A DNA stretch of 64,000 bases from DUML01 sp050949905 (GCA_050949905.1 JBMNGP010000013.1:124001-188000), one strand, 5' to 3'; shown: positions 16,539-26,363, counted from the stretch's first letter. The notes: a model not told the origin generated them from the letters alone. Numbers and translations are program-made.

Positions 16539-18650
16539 ATGAGCCAGGAAGAAAAGAAAAACACAGGCATAGATCTGGAGGATTTTTTGGAATTTTATCT
16601 GCTGGATTCTCAAGAGCAGGTAGAAAGGCTTGGCTCTGGCCTTCTGCAGTTGGAAAAAGACGGCGAAAACATTGCTCTAATTAATGAACTGTTTCGCTCT
16701 GTCCATAGTTTAAAAGGAGCCTCCGGGACCATGGGCTTTACACCGATTGTGGAGCTTACTCATAATGCCGAGGACTTGCTGGATAAACTTCGCCAGGGCC
16801 GAATTTCGGTTACGAATGAAATAATTGATGTTTTGCTGGAAGTGGCCGACCGGCTAAAACGGATGCTGGTTCAGGTCGAAAAGCGCCTGCCTATTACGGA
16901 AGAATATTCGAAACTTACAGCGCAAATGCAAGTTCTCTCCGAGACCGGCCTTGTTACTGCAAGCCAGCCGGCGCTTTCAAGCCAGGGAGAACAGGAAGTT
17001 TGCAAGCATAAGGTTGATTTCTCTTTAGCTCCTGCCGAACTGGATATCCTGGATGAGGCCCTCTTAAACGGCAGAACCGTTTACCAGATTGATATCCGCC
17101 TAGCCCCCCGGACTATGATGAAAGCGGTACGGGCAGTGATGGTCAGCCAAAGGCTGGAACAATACGGCAGGGTAATTAAGGTCGTGCCTTCCCTTGAAGA
17201 ACTTGAGACTGCCGAAACAGACCTGTTCAGTATTCTATTTATCAGCAACGAATCTCCGGCGGAAATTAGGGCTGATATCCTGGAAGTTTCGGAAATTCTG
17301 GACACTGTTGTCCAACTTTACGCCTCTTCTTCCCAGGTATCTTCTCCTGCTGCCAAGCGTCAAGAGCAAACTGAGGAGACAGAGATTAAAGCGGCTAAGG
17401 TTCCCCGAGATCGCCAACCGTCTCTTAAAGGTGGCAGTGAAAACATTTTGGATATCGGAGCTAATCAGGTTCATACTATCCGCGTCGATACGGCCAGGAT
17501 GGATAACCTGATTAATCTGGTCGGGGAAATGGTAATTACCCGCACCAGGCTGGTTAAGATCGGTAATGATCTCCAGGTTAAATATCAAGGTGATGGCCTA
17601 ATCAACAGCCTTAATGAGACTAATATTTATTTAGGACGATTAATGAGTGATCTGCAGGAAAGTGTCATGAGATTAAGGATGGTTCCTATTGGCACTGTTT
17701 TCAGTCGCTACCCGCGTTTAGTCCGAGATTTTTGCCGGAAGACCGGCAAGAAGATTGAACTGGTAATCAATGGCGAGGAGACGGAACTGGATAAAACAGT
17801 GATTGAAATAATCGGCGATCCCCTTACTCATCTTATCCGTAACTCCGTCGATCATGGTATAGAACTTCCTTCCGAAAGGCTGCAAAAAGGCAAACCGGAA
17901 ACCGGGACTATTACCCTCAATGCCTACCATGAGGGCAATCATATTGCTATCACTGTCGAAGATGACGGAGCAGGCCTTGATCTGGAAAAAATCTACCAAA
18001 AAGCACTGGCAAAAGAGCTAATTAGTGAAAAAGAGGATTTAGGGGATCGGGATATAGCTAATTTAATCTTTATGCCGGGTTTTAGCACCGCTGAGACCGT
18101 GACGGATATTTCCGGCCGGGGAGTCGGGATGGATGTGGTAAAAAAAGCCCTGAACAGTCTGGGGGGCCTGATTGATATTAAAACAGAAAAAGGACGAGGA
18201 ACCCAATTCATTATCAGGCTTCCTCTCACCTTAGCCATAATTCAGGCCCTCTTGGTTAAGGTAGATCAAGAAATTTATGCAATTCCGCTCTCGGCCGTCA
18301 ATGAAACTTTAATAGTCAAGACCGAGGAGCTTAAAACTGTCGGAGGTTTGCCGATGGTTAAGCTTAGGGGTAATACCTTGCCCCTCTTATCCTTAAGACA
18401 AAAATTTGATCTGCCGGAAAACAATAACCTTCAGGAGGAAATATTTGTAGTTGTCGTGGGCTTGGGTGATCAAGCTATCGGGTTGATAGTTGACGAGCTG
18501 CAGGGGCAGCAGGAGATCGTGATTAAAACCTTAGGGGACTACCTAAATGGCCTTCCGGGTATTGCCGGTGCCACCATTCTTGGGGATGGACAGGTTACTC
18601 TAATTTTGGATATCAGTTCGCTGATTCAGGATGTTTTAATAACAAGATAA
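16539..18650 (+). CDS. cheA: Chemotaxis histidine kinase CheA
   Basis: The central chemotaxis kinase, 703 residues. Domains in order: P1 phosphotransfer with His56 in LFRSVHSLKGASGTMGF; P2 CheY/CheB-docking region around residues 165-260; P3 dimerisation (RVDTARMDNLINLVGEMVI, about 325-345); P4 ATPase with N-box LIRNSVDHGIELPSER, G1 VEDDGAGLD and G2 GRGVGMDVVKKAL; and P5 CheW-like domain from about 565 (IYAIPLSAVNETL). It is complete. It is the first gene of the long operon that continues into cheW, cheB and the basal body genes. Confidence 0.97.
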   Translation: MSQEEKKNTGIDLEDFLEFYLLDSQEQVERLGSGLLQLEKDGENIALINELFRSVHSLKGASGTMGFTPIVELTHNAEDLLDKLRQGRISVTNEIIDVLLEVADRLKRMLVQVEKRLPITEEYSKLTAQMQVLSETGLVTASQPALSSQGEQEVCKHKVDFSLAPAELDILDEALLNGRTVYQIDIRLAPRTMMKAVRAVMVSQRLEQYGRVIKVVPSLEELETAETDLFSILFISNESPAEIRADILEVSEILDTVVQLYASSSQVSSPAAKRQEQTEETEIKAAKVPRDRQPSLKGGSENILDIGANQVHTIRVDTARMDNLINLVGEMVITRTRLVKIGNDLQVKYQGDGLINSLNETNIYLGRLMSDLQESVMRLRMVPIGTVFSRYPRLVRDFCRKTGKKIELVINGEETELDKTVIEIIGDPLTHLIRNSVDHGIELPSERLQKGKPETGTITLNAYHEGNHIAITVEDDGAGLDLEKIYQKALAKELISEKEDLGDRDIANLIFMPGFSTAETVTDISGRGVGMDVVKKALNSLGGLIDIKTEKGRGTQFIIRLPLTLAIIQALLVKVDQEIYAIPLSAVNETLIVKTEELKTVGGLPMVKLRGNTLPLLSLRQKFDLPENNNLQEEIFVVVVGLGDQAIGLIVDELQGQQEIVIKTLGDYLNGLPGIAGATILGDGQVTLILDISSLIQDVLITR

Positions 18651-18726
18651 TTATTTCAACGGAAATTAACTAAATGAACTGAGTGCTCAAAGTCTTAAAC
18701 ACTAAAAGAACGGGGGTTGTTCGCTT

Positions 18727-19173
18727 ATGGCGGAAGAACAATTGGTAACTTTCTCCTTAGGTACGGAGGAATTTGGGGTTGATATTATGAAGGTGCAGGA
18801 GATTATTCGCATTCCCCCAATTACCAGAGTTCCTAAGGCACCAAGTTATGTCGAGGGTGTAATCAACCTGCGCGGCAACATTATTCCTGTGGTTGATCTC
18901 CGGGTGCGCTTTGGGATGCCCCAAGCCGCAGAGACGGAAGAGAGCAGGATTGTTGTCTTTCAGGTTGAAGGCAAGGTTTTTGGAGCCAGGGTCGATGGGG
19001 TCACCGAAGTTTTAAGATTGGCCAGTGAAGCCATCGAACCCCCGCCGCCCGTTGCCCTGGGTCTGGATGCCGGTTTTATCCGCGGCGTAGGGAAAGTAGG
19101 GGAAAGATTATTGATTTTACTTAGCGTTGATCATCTTATGGGTGAAAATGCCAACCATGAACAAACAGCTTAA
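18727..19173 (+). CDS. cheW: Chemotaxis coupling protein CheW
   Basis: A 148-residue adaptor that links receptors to CheA. It has the standard five-stranded SH3-like repeats: VTFSLGTEEFGVDIMKVQEI, VEGVINLRGNIIPVVDLRVRF and IVVFQVEGKVFGARVDGVTEVL. The invariant arginine of INLRGN is present. Its 3-prime end overlaps the cheB start by 17 bases. A second CheW-like gene occurs at 45.7 kb, and CheV is not seen in this window. Confidence 0.95.
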   Translation: MAEEQLVTFSLGTEEFGVDIMKVQEIIRIPPITRVPKAPSYVEGVINLRGNIIPVVDLRVRFGMPQAAETEESRIVVFQVEGKVFGARVDGVTEVLRLASEAIEPPPPVALGLDAGFIRGVGKVGERLLILLSVDHLMGENANHEQTA

Positions 19174-20233
19174 GTCTTACCGGGTTCTCATTGTAGATGA
19201 TTCTCCGTTTATCCGAATGATGCTCAAGAACATCTTAAACAGAGATCCGGAGATTGAAGTAGTTGGTACTGCCCGGGACGGCCGGGAAGGCATAAAAAAG
19301 CTCCAAACCTTGAAACCGGATGTTGTGACCATGGATGTGGAAATGCCGGTCATAAACGGGCTTCAGGCCTTAGATGAAATTATGCGCTGGCAGCCTACAC
19401 CGGTGATTGTCCTTAGTGCACTTACTACCGCCGGAGCTGAGCTTACCGTTAAAGCCCTAGAGCTGGGAGCTGTTGAGGTTGTTGCCAAGCCTTCCGGACA
19501 GGAAGGCAATGACCTCAATGCTTTGGCTGAGGATTTAGTTCTTAAAGTCAAAAGTGTTGCCGGGGTAGACCCTGCCCGTCTGCCCCGTAAAAATTGGGAA
19601 CTTAAGCCCAAGACAGCTCCGTTTAAACCTGTTCAGGTTGTTTCCCCGGCAGCACAAGTAGAGATAGTTGCTTTGGGAACTTCGACCGGGGGGCCTACAG
19701 CCTTACAAACTGTCTTGACTAAGCTGCCCGACGATTTTCCCGTACCGCTGGTAATTGCTCAGCACATGCCGCCCGGTTTCACGGCGTCTTTGGCTGCCAG
19801 GCTGGATAATCTCTGCCGCATTAAGGTTAAGGAAGCAGAGGATGGTGAAGTGCTTCAAGCTGGGACAGCTTATATCGGGCCGTCCGGCAAACAGTTTAAG
19901 GTTATACGCAGCGGAAATGAATTGCGGACTTCAGTTTGGCTGGAATCACCGCCCCAAACCCTCTATAAGCCATCAGTGGATGTCCTTTTCAGTTCTTTAG
20001 CTGAGGAAGTTGGCGCCGGCGTTCTGGCAGTAATCATGACCGGGATGGGGCATGATGGCTTGGAAGGGGCCAAAAAGCTCAAAGCCCGGGGAGCTTTTGT
20101 GATTGCCGAGTCGGAGAAGACCTCTGTAGTTTACGGTATGCCCCGCTCTGTGGTGCAAACAGGGCTCACTGACAGGATCGAGCTCTTGCCTGATATTAGC
20201 AAGGTTATGATAGAATGCGTAGCAAGGAGGTAA
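19157..20233 (+). CDS. cheB: Chemoreceptor glutamate methylesterase CheB
   Basis: A two-domain response regulator. The N-terminal receiver has VLIVDDSPFIR and the phospho-acceptor aspartate in VVTMDVEMPVINGL. The C-terminal methylesterase/deamidase domain has the Ser-His-Asp triad in ALGTSTGGPTAL, IAQHMPPGFT and MTGMGHDGLEGAK. It resets receptor methylation against CheR. Start chosen at ATG 19157 (MNKQLKSYRV) because GGTGA lies 11 bases upstream; ATG 19148 is possible but too close to that site. It overlaps cheW, so they are probably co-translated. Confidence 0.96.
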   Translation: MNKQLKSYRVLIVDDSPFIRMMLKNILNRDPEIEVVGTARDGREGIKKLQTLKPDVVTMDVEMPVINGLQALDEIMRWQPTPVIVLSALTTAGAELTVKALELGAVEVVAKPSGQEGNDLNALAEDLVLKVKSVAGVDPARLPRKNWELKPKTAPFKPVQVVSPAAQVEIVALGTSTGGPTALQTVLTKLPDDFPVPLVIAQHMPPGFTASLAARLDNLCRIKVKEAEDGEVLQAGTAYIGPSGKQFKVIRSGNELRTSVWLESPPQTLYKPSVDVLFSSLAEEVGAGVLAVIMTGMGHDGLEGAKKLKARGAFVIAESEKTSVVYGMPRSVVQTGLTDRIELLPDISKVMIECVARR

Positions 20234-20237
20234 TTTT

Positions 20238-20720
20238 ATGGGCCTTTTTACCGGAATAAATATCAGCACTTCAGCGCTTACTGCCCAGAAGTTGCGCTTG
20301 GACTTAATTGCCAATAATATAGCCAATCTGAATACAACCAACACCGGTGAGACTACTCCAGCCGGCAATCCCATTCCTTATCGGAGAGAAGTAGCTGTCT
20401 TTGCCGCTCGTCCTTCGCAGGACTCATTTGGGACCTTATTTAGGGATGCCAAGGGGAAGTTGAAGAGCGAGGGTGTGCAAGTAATAAGTGTTATCGAAGA
20501 TAATGCTCCTTTTAGGCTGGAGTATGATCCTGATAATCCGGACGCAGTTCAGGCTGCGGAGCCGGGGATTCCGGTAGGCTATGTCCGTTATCCCAATGTA
20601 AATCTTGTGGAAGAAATGGTGGATATGATCTCGGCTTCACGAGCCTATGAGGCTAATGTTACAGCTTTAAATGCCAGTAAAGCTATGGCTGCGAAAGCCT
20701 TGGAGATTGGAAAGGGGTAA
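20238..20720 (+). CDS. flgC: Flagellar basal-body rod protein FlgC
   Basis: A proximal rod subunit, 160 residues. The N-terminal signature GINISTSALTAQKLRLDLIANNIANLNTT and the C-terminal helix VNLVEEMVDMISASRAYEANVTALNASK are typical. AGGAGG lies 8 bases before the ATG, four bases after cheB. In most Firmicutes flgB is directly upstream; here cheB takes that place and flgB is at 44.4 kb. Confidence 0.95.
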   Translation: MGLFTGINISTSALTAQKLRLDLIANNIANLNTTNTGETTPAGNPIPYRREVAVFAARPSQDSFGTLFRDAKGKLKSEGVQVISVIEDNAPFRLEYDPDNPDAVQAAEPGIPVGYVRYPNVNLVEEMVDMISASRAYEANVTALNASKAMAAKALEIGKG

Positions 20721-20725
20721 GGTAA

Positions 20726-21043
20726 ATGAGTAAACCCATTGATTCTTTCCTGCCGTTAAAGCCTCTTGATCCGCTGGAACCCCAAAAATTATCCGGGGGA
20801 ATAAGGCCGGGGGAAAAAGAACAAGGAAATTTTGCCGCTTATTTGAATAATGCTTTGACCGAACTGGAAAAAGCCCAGCAGGAAGCCGGGGAGGCGACGG
20901 TCTCCTTGGTCACAGGTCAGGCCGAAGATTTTCATACTCCGGTTATAGCCATGGAGAAGGCCAGCCTGACTTTAGGGTTGGCGGTAACTGTCCGCAATAA
21001 AGTTCTGGATGCTTATCACGAAATAATGCGCATGCAAATTTAG
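20726..21043 (+). CDS. fliE: Flagellar hook-basal body protein FliE
   Basis: A 105-residue protein joining the MS ring to the rod. The conserved C-terminal part reads FAAYLNNALTELEKAQQEAGE, then GQAEDFHTPVIAMEKASLTLGLAVTVRNKVLDAYHEIMRMQI, a clear FliE match. The N-terminal 25 residues are Pro-rich and variable. It sits between flgC and fliF, the usual place. Confidence 0.93.
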   Translation: MSKPIDSFLPLKPLDPLEPQKLSGGIRPGEKEQGNFAAYLNNALTELEKAQQEAGEATVSLVTGQAEDFHTPVIAMEKASLTLGLAVTVRNKVLDAYHEIMRMQI

Positions 21044-21065
21044 CATTCTGAGGGGGGAGAGGTAG

Positions 21066-22673
21066 TTGAATTTTTCCTTGGCTGAAGTGCTTAATTCCCT
21101 GCAAAATTACTGGAAAAAGCTAACTAGCCCGCAAAGGATTGTTTTGGTGATGGCTCCGCTTTTGGTGGCTCTGGCTTTATTCAGTCTAATTTATTGGGCG
21201 AGCCGGCCGCATTATGTTGCTTTAATTAGTAAACTGGATGTTAACAGTGCCGGAGCCATCACTGAGAAATTAAAAGAGCTGAAAGTTGAATATAAACTCG
21301 CCGATGGCGGGGCGACAATACTTGTCCCCGAGAAGGATGTTGCGGAAGTAAGGCTGCAGCTGGCTAATGCCGGCTTGCCGAAAGAGAGCACTTTTAGTTT
21401 TGAGAACCTTGATCAAATGCGGATCGGAGAAACAGATAAAGATCGCCGCTTAAGATTTATTCTCGGGCTGCAAAATGAACTGGAGAAAACCATCGCCACT
21501 CTTGATGGGGTGGAATATGCCAGGGTTCACATTGTTATGCCTGAGCCTTCTTTGTTTGCCGAAGATCAGAATGACACAACGGCGGCCGTAACAATTAAAA
21601 GAGCCTTGGGGTCGGAAATGAACGAGGATCAAGTGCGCTCGATTGCTAATCTTTTGGCCTATTCGGTGGAAGGCTTAACCACCGACAAAGTTACCATAGT
21701 TGATACCAACGGCAATACCTTATCCGATTTCCTGGGCAGCAGCACTTCTCCTCACCGCCTGACTGCCAACCAGCTGCAAATACAGCAGGCTCTGGAAAAT
21801 AATATCCGCCAGTCTGTTCAAAGTATGCTTGATAAAGTTTTTGGCGCCGGCAAAACCGTGGTCAGAGCCAATGCGGCCGTTAACTTTGATCAAAAGACAA
21901 TTACCAGCCAGAGAAGCGAAGACGGTGCTTTAACCAGCCGGCAGGAGACGACGGAAACCAGTGTCAACGAAACTCCCGCCGGAGGTGTTCCCGGTACTCA
22001 GCCCAATGTTCCCGGAGAAGGGGCGCCCACTTATCCGCTTAGCGGCCAGGGATCCAATTCTTCTTCCGAGAGAACCAGTATTACCGAGAACTACCAGCCT
22101 AGTGTAATCCAGGAGGAAACAGTGGTCAGCCCCGGTCAGATTGAAAGACTTACCGTTTCGGTTTTGGCTGATGCCGATAGCGTGACTGAGGAGCAACTGG
22201 CTAATATCGAAGCGATTGTTGCCTCGGCAACCGGAATTGATGAAACCAGAGGTGATCGGATCCAAGTGGCCAGATTGGCTTTCAATAAAACCTCTATCTT
22301 GGAAAATAGAGCTGCCTTGGAAGAAGCAGCTCGTAAAGCGCAAATTATTTTCTATGCCCAAATTGGTGCCGGGGTAGCAGCCGCAATTGTTTTCTTAATT
22401 ATCCTTTTTCGTTTGCGCTCCCGGAAAAAATACAATCTTCAACCTTTAACGCCGGATGGCGAAAAACTCGTTACTCTGGAAGAGGCTGAACAAATCTTAG
22501 CAGCCCAGATAGAAGCCGAGAGGCAGGCCGAACTGAAACTAGCCCGCAAAAAAGTAAAAACTTCCGATGAAATCGAAAGAGAAAAGGTGCGGAAGGAAGT
22601 AGACAAGTATACCAAGGATAATCCCGATGACGTTGCCCGGCTGGTCAAAACCTGGTTGGCGGAGGAGCAATAA
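21066..22673 (+). CDS. fliF: Flagellar MS-ring protein FliF
   Basis: The inner-membrane ring that seeds basal body assembly, 535 residues. Two membrane segments, near residues 25-48 and 435-455, flank the large periplasmic ring-building region (SKLDVNSAGAITEKLKELKVEYKL; ARVHIVMPEPSLFAEDQNDTTAAV). The cytoplasmic C-terminus binds FliG (YTKDNPDDVARLVKTWLAEE). TTG start at 21066 with GGGGGAGAGG upstream. Residues 295-340 are a Pro/Gly/Ser-rich loop, as in other FliF proteins. fliG follows after two bases. Confidence 0.96.
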   Translation: MNFSLAEVLNSLQNYWKKLTSPQRIVLVMAPLLVALALFSLIYWASRPHYVALISKLDVNSAGAITEKLKELKVEYKLADGGATILVPEKDVAEVRLQLANAGLPKESTFSFENLDQMRIGETDKDRRLRFILGLQNELEKTIATLDGVEYARVHIVMPEPSLFAEDQNDTTAAVTIKRALGSEMNEDQVRSIANLLAYSVEGLTTDKVTIVDTNGNTLSDFLGSSTSPHRLTANQLQIQQALENNIRQSVQSMLDKVFGAGKTVVRANAAVNFDQKTITSQRSEDGALTSRQETTETSVNETPAGGVPGTQPNVPGEGAPTYPLSGQGSNSSSERTSITENYQPSVIQEETVVSPGQIERLTVSVLADADSVTEEQLANIEAIVASATGIDETRGDRIQVARLAFNKTSILENRAALEEAARKAQIIFYAQIGAGVAAAIVFLIILFRLRSRKKYNLQPLTPDGEKLVTLEEAEQILAAQIEAERQAELKLARKKVKTSDEIEREKVRKEVDKYTKDNPDDVARLVKTWLAEEQ

Positions 22674-22675
22674 AC

Positions 22676-23680
22676 ATGGCTGGTGGGTTTACAGGATTAC
22701 AAAAAGCAGCTATTCTGCTCATTACCCTTGGCCCCGAAAGGTCGGCAGAGGTTATTAAATATCTTTCCGAGAGTGAGATTGAACAGCTGACTTTAGAGAT
22801 GGCTAACCTTAGAAAAGTATCGGAAGCCCAAAGGGACTCCGTCCTAGACGAATTTCACAAGATGTGTCTAGCCAGCAATTATATAGCGCAGGGCGGGATT
22901 GAATATGCCCGGGAGGTCTTGGAGAGGGCTTTGGGTGAACAAAGAGCCTTTGAAATCATCAGCCGCTTGTCATCGTCTTTAAAAATGCGGCCTTTTGATC
23001 TGGTGCGGCGTTCTGATCCCAAACAGTTATTTTCCTTTATCCAGGGAGAACACCCCCAGACTATTGCTTTGATTATGACCCATTTAACTCCGGATAAAGC
23101 TGCTACGCTACTTTCCAGCCTTGCTCCGGAAGTGCAGGCCGAAGTGACCAAAAGGATTGCTTTAATGGGCAGGACCAGTCCGGAAGTCTTAAAAGAAATC
23201 GAAAAAGTCCTGGAAAGCAAGATTTCCAATCTTGCGCCGACTGATTATACCACTTCCGGCGGTATCCAAGCTGTGGTCGATATGCTGAATCGAACCGATC
23301 CTGGGACACTTAAGGTTGTGATGGATGTTTTAGAAATGGATGACCCTGATTTAGCCGAGCAAATCAAAAGGCAAATGTTTGTCTTTGAAGACATTATCCT
23401 CTTGGATGACCGGGGCATTCAGCTTGTACTGCGCGAAGTGGAGACCAAAGACCTGGCCTTGGCTTTGAAAGGAACGAGTGAAGAAGTTTCCAGCAAAATC
23501 TTCAGCAACATGTCCAGCAGAGCCTCAACTATGCTGAAAGAAGATATGCAATTTATGGGACCGGTCAGGCTGCGTGAAGTCGAAGAGGCTCAACAGAGGA
23601 TTGTCAAGATCATACGCAAGCTGGAGGAAGCCGGAGCTATTGTAATCTCAAGGGGTGGTGCTGATGAAATTATCTACTAG
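22676..23680 (+). CDS. fliG: Flagellar motor switch protein FliG
   Basis: The rotor protein that meets the stator, 334 residues. The N-terminal FliF-binding domain begins GFTGLQKAAILLITLGPERSAEV. The middle domain contains EHPQTIALIMTHL, the EHPQ motif that contacts FliM. The C-terminal domain carries the charged torque helix (DIILLDDRGIQLVLREVETKDLALAL). Intact. Its last codons overlap the fliH start by 17 bases, consistent with tight coupling. Confidence 0.97.
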   Translation: MAGGFTGLQKAAILLITLGPERSAEVIKYLSESEIEQLTLEMANLRKVSEAQRDSVLDEFHKMCLASNYIAQGGIEYAREVLERALGEQRAFEIISRLSSSLKMRPFDLVRRSDPKQLFSFIQGEHPQTIALIMTHLTPDKAATLLSSLAPEVQAEVTKRIALMGRTSPEVLKEIEKVLESKISNLAPTDYTTSGGIQAVVDMLNRTDPGTLKVVMDVLEMDDPDLAEQIKRQMFVFEDIILLDDRGIQLVLREVETKDLALALKGTSEEVSSKIFSNMSSRASTMLKEDMQFMGPVRLREVEEAQQRIVKIIRKLEEAGAIVISRGGADEIIY

Positions 23681-24446
23681 AAGAGCTGTCCTTAAGAATA
23701 CTGCCGTCGAAATTACTTCACCGCGGCTTTTAGAGTGGCCTTACCCTGAAAAAAAGCAGCCCGAACTGCGCTCTTCCTCCCCTCGTGTGACCGTAGCAGG
23801 CGCTGAGGCCGAACTGGCCGGAGCTAAAGCGGAAGCGGCTAAGATTCTTGCCGAAGCTAGGCAAAAGGCTGAAGACCTCTTAAAGGCTGCGCAATATGAG
23901 CGGGAAGAATTAAGGAAGGCATTGGAAGCTGAGATCAGAGCGGAAATAATCCCACTGGCCCGGGCTGAAGGCCTGGCCGAGGGGCTGCAAGAGGCTAAGA
24001 AGCAAGCCGAAAAGTTAAGAAAACAGGCTAGAGATTACCTGGAGCTGGCTGAGAAAGTTTATCAGCAGGAACTGGCTAAAGTAGATCAGGAACTCTTAAG
24101 CCTTTGTCTAAAGATCAGTGAAAGGATTATCCATACCAGCTTAAAGTTTGATCCGACAATTTTGCTTAAGATAATAAGAAACTTAACCCTCCTTCCTAAG
24201 GAAAAAGAAGGTTTAAAGCTGCACCTTTCCTTGCCGGATTATGAATGGTATCAAGATCTGCCGGCGGAAGAAAAACTGCCTTATCAGGTGCTTGCCGACG
24301 AAGCCTTAAAGGCTGGAGACAGTTACTTGGAGTGTGCAGAGGGAATTTTTGAGGCCGGAATCAAAGCCCAGCTTGATCTTCTGGAACAATACTTATTAGA
24401 GGAGCTAAAACATGGCGAACTGGAAGAACTTGGCGAACAAGGTTGA
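23664..24446 (+). CDS. fliH: Flagellar assembly protein FliH
   Basis: The stator-like regulator of the export ATPase, 260 residues. A long Ala/Glu/Lys-rich coiled coil (about residues 55-140, with GAEAELAGAKAEAAKILAEA) is followed by a globular domain with KISERIIHTSLKFDPTILLKIIRN, typical of FliH/YscL. Start at ATG 23664 after AGGGGTGGTG. It overlaps fliG upstream and fliI downstream by 35 bases, the densest packing in the operon. Confidence 0.9.
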   Translation: MKLSTRRAVLKNTAVEITSPRLLEWPYPEKKQPELRSSSPRVTVAGAEAELAGAKAEAAKILAEARQKAEDLLKAAQYEREELRKALEAEIRAEIIPLARAEGLAEGLQEAKKQAEKLRKQARDYLELAEKVYQQELAKVDQELLSLCLKISERIIHTSLKFDPTILLKIIRNLTLLPKEKEGLKLHLSLPDYEWYQDLPAEEKLPYQVLADEALKAGDSYLECAEGIFEAGIKAQLDLLEQYLLEELKHGELEELGEQG

Positions 24447-25725
24447 TTCTTGGGAGACAATTCCCGCTTACGGCCTGGTCTCCAGAATAACCGGCCTTTT
24501 GGTGGAAGCAGATGGACCAAGGGTCAGTGTGGGAAGATACTGCCAAATCCTTAATTCTTACCAAGATGCTATTCCGGCGGAAGTGGTCGGCTTTAAAGGC
24601 ACCAAGACCTTGCTGATGCCTTTGGGTGACTTAGAAGGGGTTGCCCCTGGGGATAGGGTTCTTCCTTTAAAAGAGAAACTAACTGTTCAAGTTGATGATT
24701 CCCTCTTGGGGCGGGTTTTGGATGGTTTAGGCAGACCCTTAGACGGTCAGCCTTTACACGCCAAGCAAGCTTACCCCCTGCATAATAATCCTCCCAGTGC
24801 TTTTTTAAGACCGCGGATTACAGAGCGCCTTAATGTTGGGGTAAGGGCCATAGACGGTCTGCTCACTTTAGGCAGAGGCCAAAGAATGGGTATTTTTGCC
24901 GGTTCAGGGGTTGGCAAGAGTACTCTTTTGGGGATGATGGCTCGCAATACCGAGGCAGATGTTAATGTAATTGCCCTCGTTGGGGAAAGGGGAAGAGAAC
25001 TGCGAGATTTTATGGAAAAAGACCTGGGGGAAGAGGGGCTGAAGCGTTCGGTTATTGTAGTGGCTACTTCCGACCAACCTGCTTTAGTCAGGTTGAAAGC
25101 AGCTTTTACCGCTACCGCTATTGCGGAATATTTCCGGGATAATGGGAAAAATGTTCTTTTTATGATGGATTCCGTAACCCGTTTTGCTATGGCTCAAAGG
25201 GAAATTGGTCTGACAGCAGGCGAACCGCCTGCTACCAGAGGATATCCTCCTTCGGTTTTTGCTCTATTGCCTAAACTCCTGGAAAGAGTGGGCATGTCGG
25301 AAAAGGGAAGCATTACCGGAATTTATTCTGTCCTGGTGGACGGCGACGACCATAATGAACCAATTGCCGATGCCGTTAGAGGAATTTTAGACGGTCACAT
25401 TGTCTTAAGCCGGGAAATAGCGGCTCAGAATCATTATCCGGCTATTGATGTTTTAAAATCCGTTAGTAGGCTAATGCATGACGTAGCTTCCCCGGCCATT
25501 CTGGCTTTAGCCGGCCAAATGCGCGAATATCTGGCTGTATACCAGGATGCCAAAGACTTAATTGATATCGGAGCCTATGTCGATGGCAGCAACCCGCGGA
25601 TCGATGAAGCCAAAGCGCATATCGAGAAAATTAACTCTTTTCTCCGCCAGGCTATTGAGGAAAAGTTTAGTTTTGAGGAAATGCAAGAACAAATGCAAAG
25701 TGTTTTTAGTGAGGTAAATGATTAA
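24412..25725 (+). CDS. fliI: Flagellar export ATPase FliI
   Basis: The F1-beta-like ATPase that feeds substrates to the export gate, 437 residues. Walker A is GIFAGSGVGKSTLLGMMARN (about residue 160-180), and Walker B lies in NVLFMMDSVTRFAMAQREIGL. The FliI-type signature PPATRGYPPSVFALLPKLLERVG is present. Length and all motifs are complete, so export energisation appears intact even though several export substrates are frameshifted. Confidence 0.97.
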   Translation: MANWKNLANKVDSWETIPAYGLVSRITGLLVEADGPRVSVGRYCQILNSYQDAIPAEVVGFKGTKTLLMPLGDLEGVAPGDRVLPLKEKLTVQVDDSLLGRVLDGLGRPLDGQPLHAKQAYPLHNNPPSAFLRPRITERLNVGVRAIDGLLTLGRGQRMGIFAGSGVGKSTLLGMMARNTEADVNVIALVGERGRELRDFMEKDLGEEGLKRSVIVVATSDQPALVRLKAAFTATAIAEYFRDNGKNVLFMMDSVTRFAMAQREIGLTAGEPPATRGYPPSVFALLPKLLERVGMSEKGSITGIYSVLVDGDDHNEPIADAVRGILDGHIVLSREIAAQNHYPAIDVLKSVSRLMHDVASPAILALAGQMREYLAVYQDAKDLIDIGAYVDGSNPRIDEAKAHIEKINSFLRQAIEEKFSFEEMQEQMQSVFSEVND

Positions 25726-26147
25726 TGGGTTTTAAGTTTCGCCTGGAAACCAGCTTGCATTTAGCTGAACAAGAATTGGATATAGCCCGGGGCTTCTTGG
25801 CAACAGAGCTGCGCAAATTACAAGAGCTAAGCAGCAGGCGCAATAAACAGGCTGAGTTGTTCCTTAAAGCCTTAAGGGGACAGAAAAAAGCCTGTTTGGA
25901 GCAACCTTCCAGCTTAAAATCCTGGCAAAATTATAGTGTCGAACAAAAAGAAAAATTGCTTAAATTGGAAGCGGAAGTCCGCGAACAAGAGAAAAATGTT
26001 CTTAAATACAGGGAAAAGCTGATCCAGTGCCGAATTAAAGTGGAGAAATTGAAAAGGCTTAAACAGAAGAAGTTTAAACTTTTTTACATAGAAGAACTGC
26101 GTAAAGAGCAAGCTGTGCTGGATGAGATAGCCTCTAGGAAGTGGTAG
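25725..26147 (+). CDS. fliJ: Flagellar export protein FliJ
   Basis: A 140-residue coiled-coil protein, the central stalk-like partner of FliI. It begins MGFKFRLETSLHLAEQELDIA, close to the FliJ start motif, and is then almost wholly helical with high Lys/Glu. It overlaps the fliI stop by one base. Sequence conservation is low in this family; position between fliI and flbD supports the call. Confidence 0.9.
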   Translation: MGFKFRLETSLHLAEQELDIARGFLATELRKLQELSSRRNKQAELFLKALRGQKKACLEQPSSLKSWQNYSVEQKEKLLKLEAEVREQEKNVLKYREKLIQCRIKVEKLKRLKQKKFKLFYIEELRKEQAVLDEIASRKW

Positions 26148-26159
26148 GAGGAGGTTGCC

Positions 26160-26360
26160 ATGATTTTTGTTACCAGGCTTAACAGCAAAGAATTTGCGAT
26201 TAATCCGGATCTGATCGAAATAATTGAAGAAACGCCGGATACTGTCATTACCTTAACTAATAACAATAAGTATATTGTTAAGGAAACAGCCACAGAAATA
26301 ATCAACCGGATAACAAAGTTTCGACGTGCGTGTCACCCGGACTTTAGAGGAGGAAAATAA
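26160..26360 (+). CDS. flbD: FlbD family protein
   Basis: A 66-residue protein of the FlbD (SwrD) family. It begins MIFVTRLNSKEFAINPDLIEIIEETPDTVITL and has KYIVKETATEIINRI, a close match in length and pattern. In Bacillus SwrD raises motor torque, perhaps by helping stator function. AGGAGG lies 5 bases before the ATG. It is followed after three bases by fliL. Confidence 0.9.
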   Translation: MIFVTRLNSKEFAINPDLIEIIEETPDTVITLTNNNKYIVKETATEIINRITKFRRACHPDFRGGK

Positions 26361-26363
26361 GAG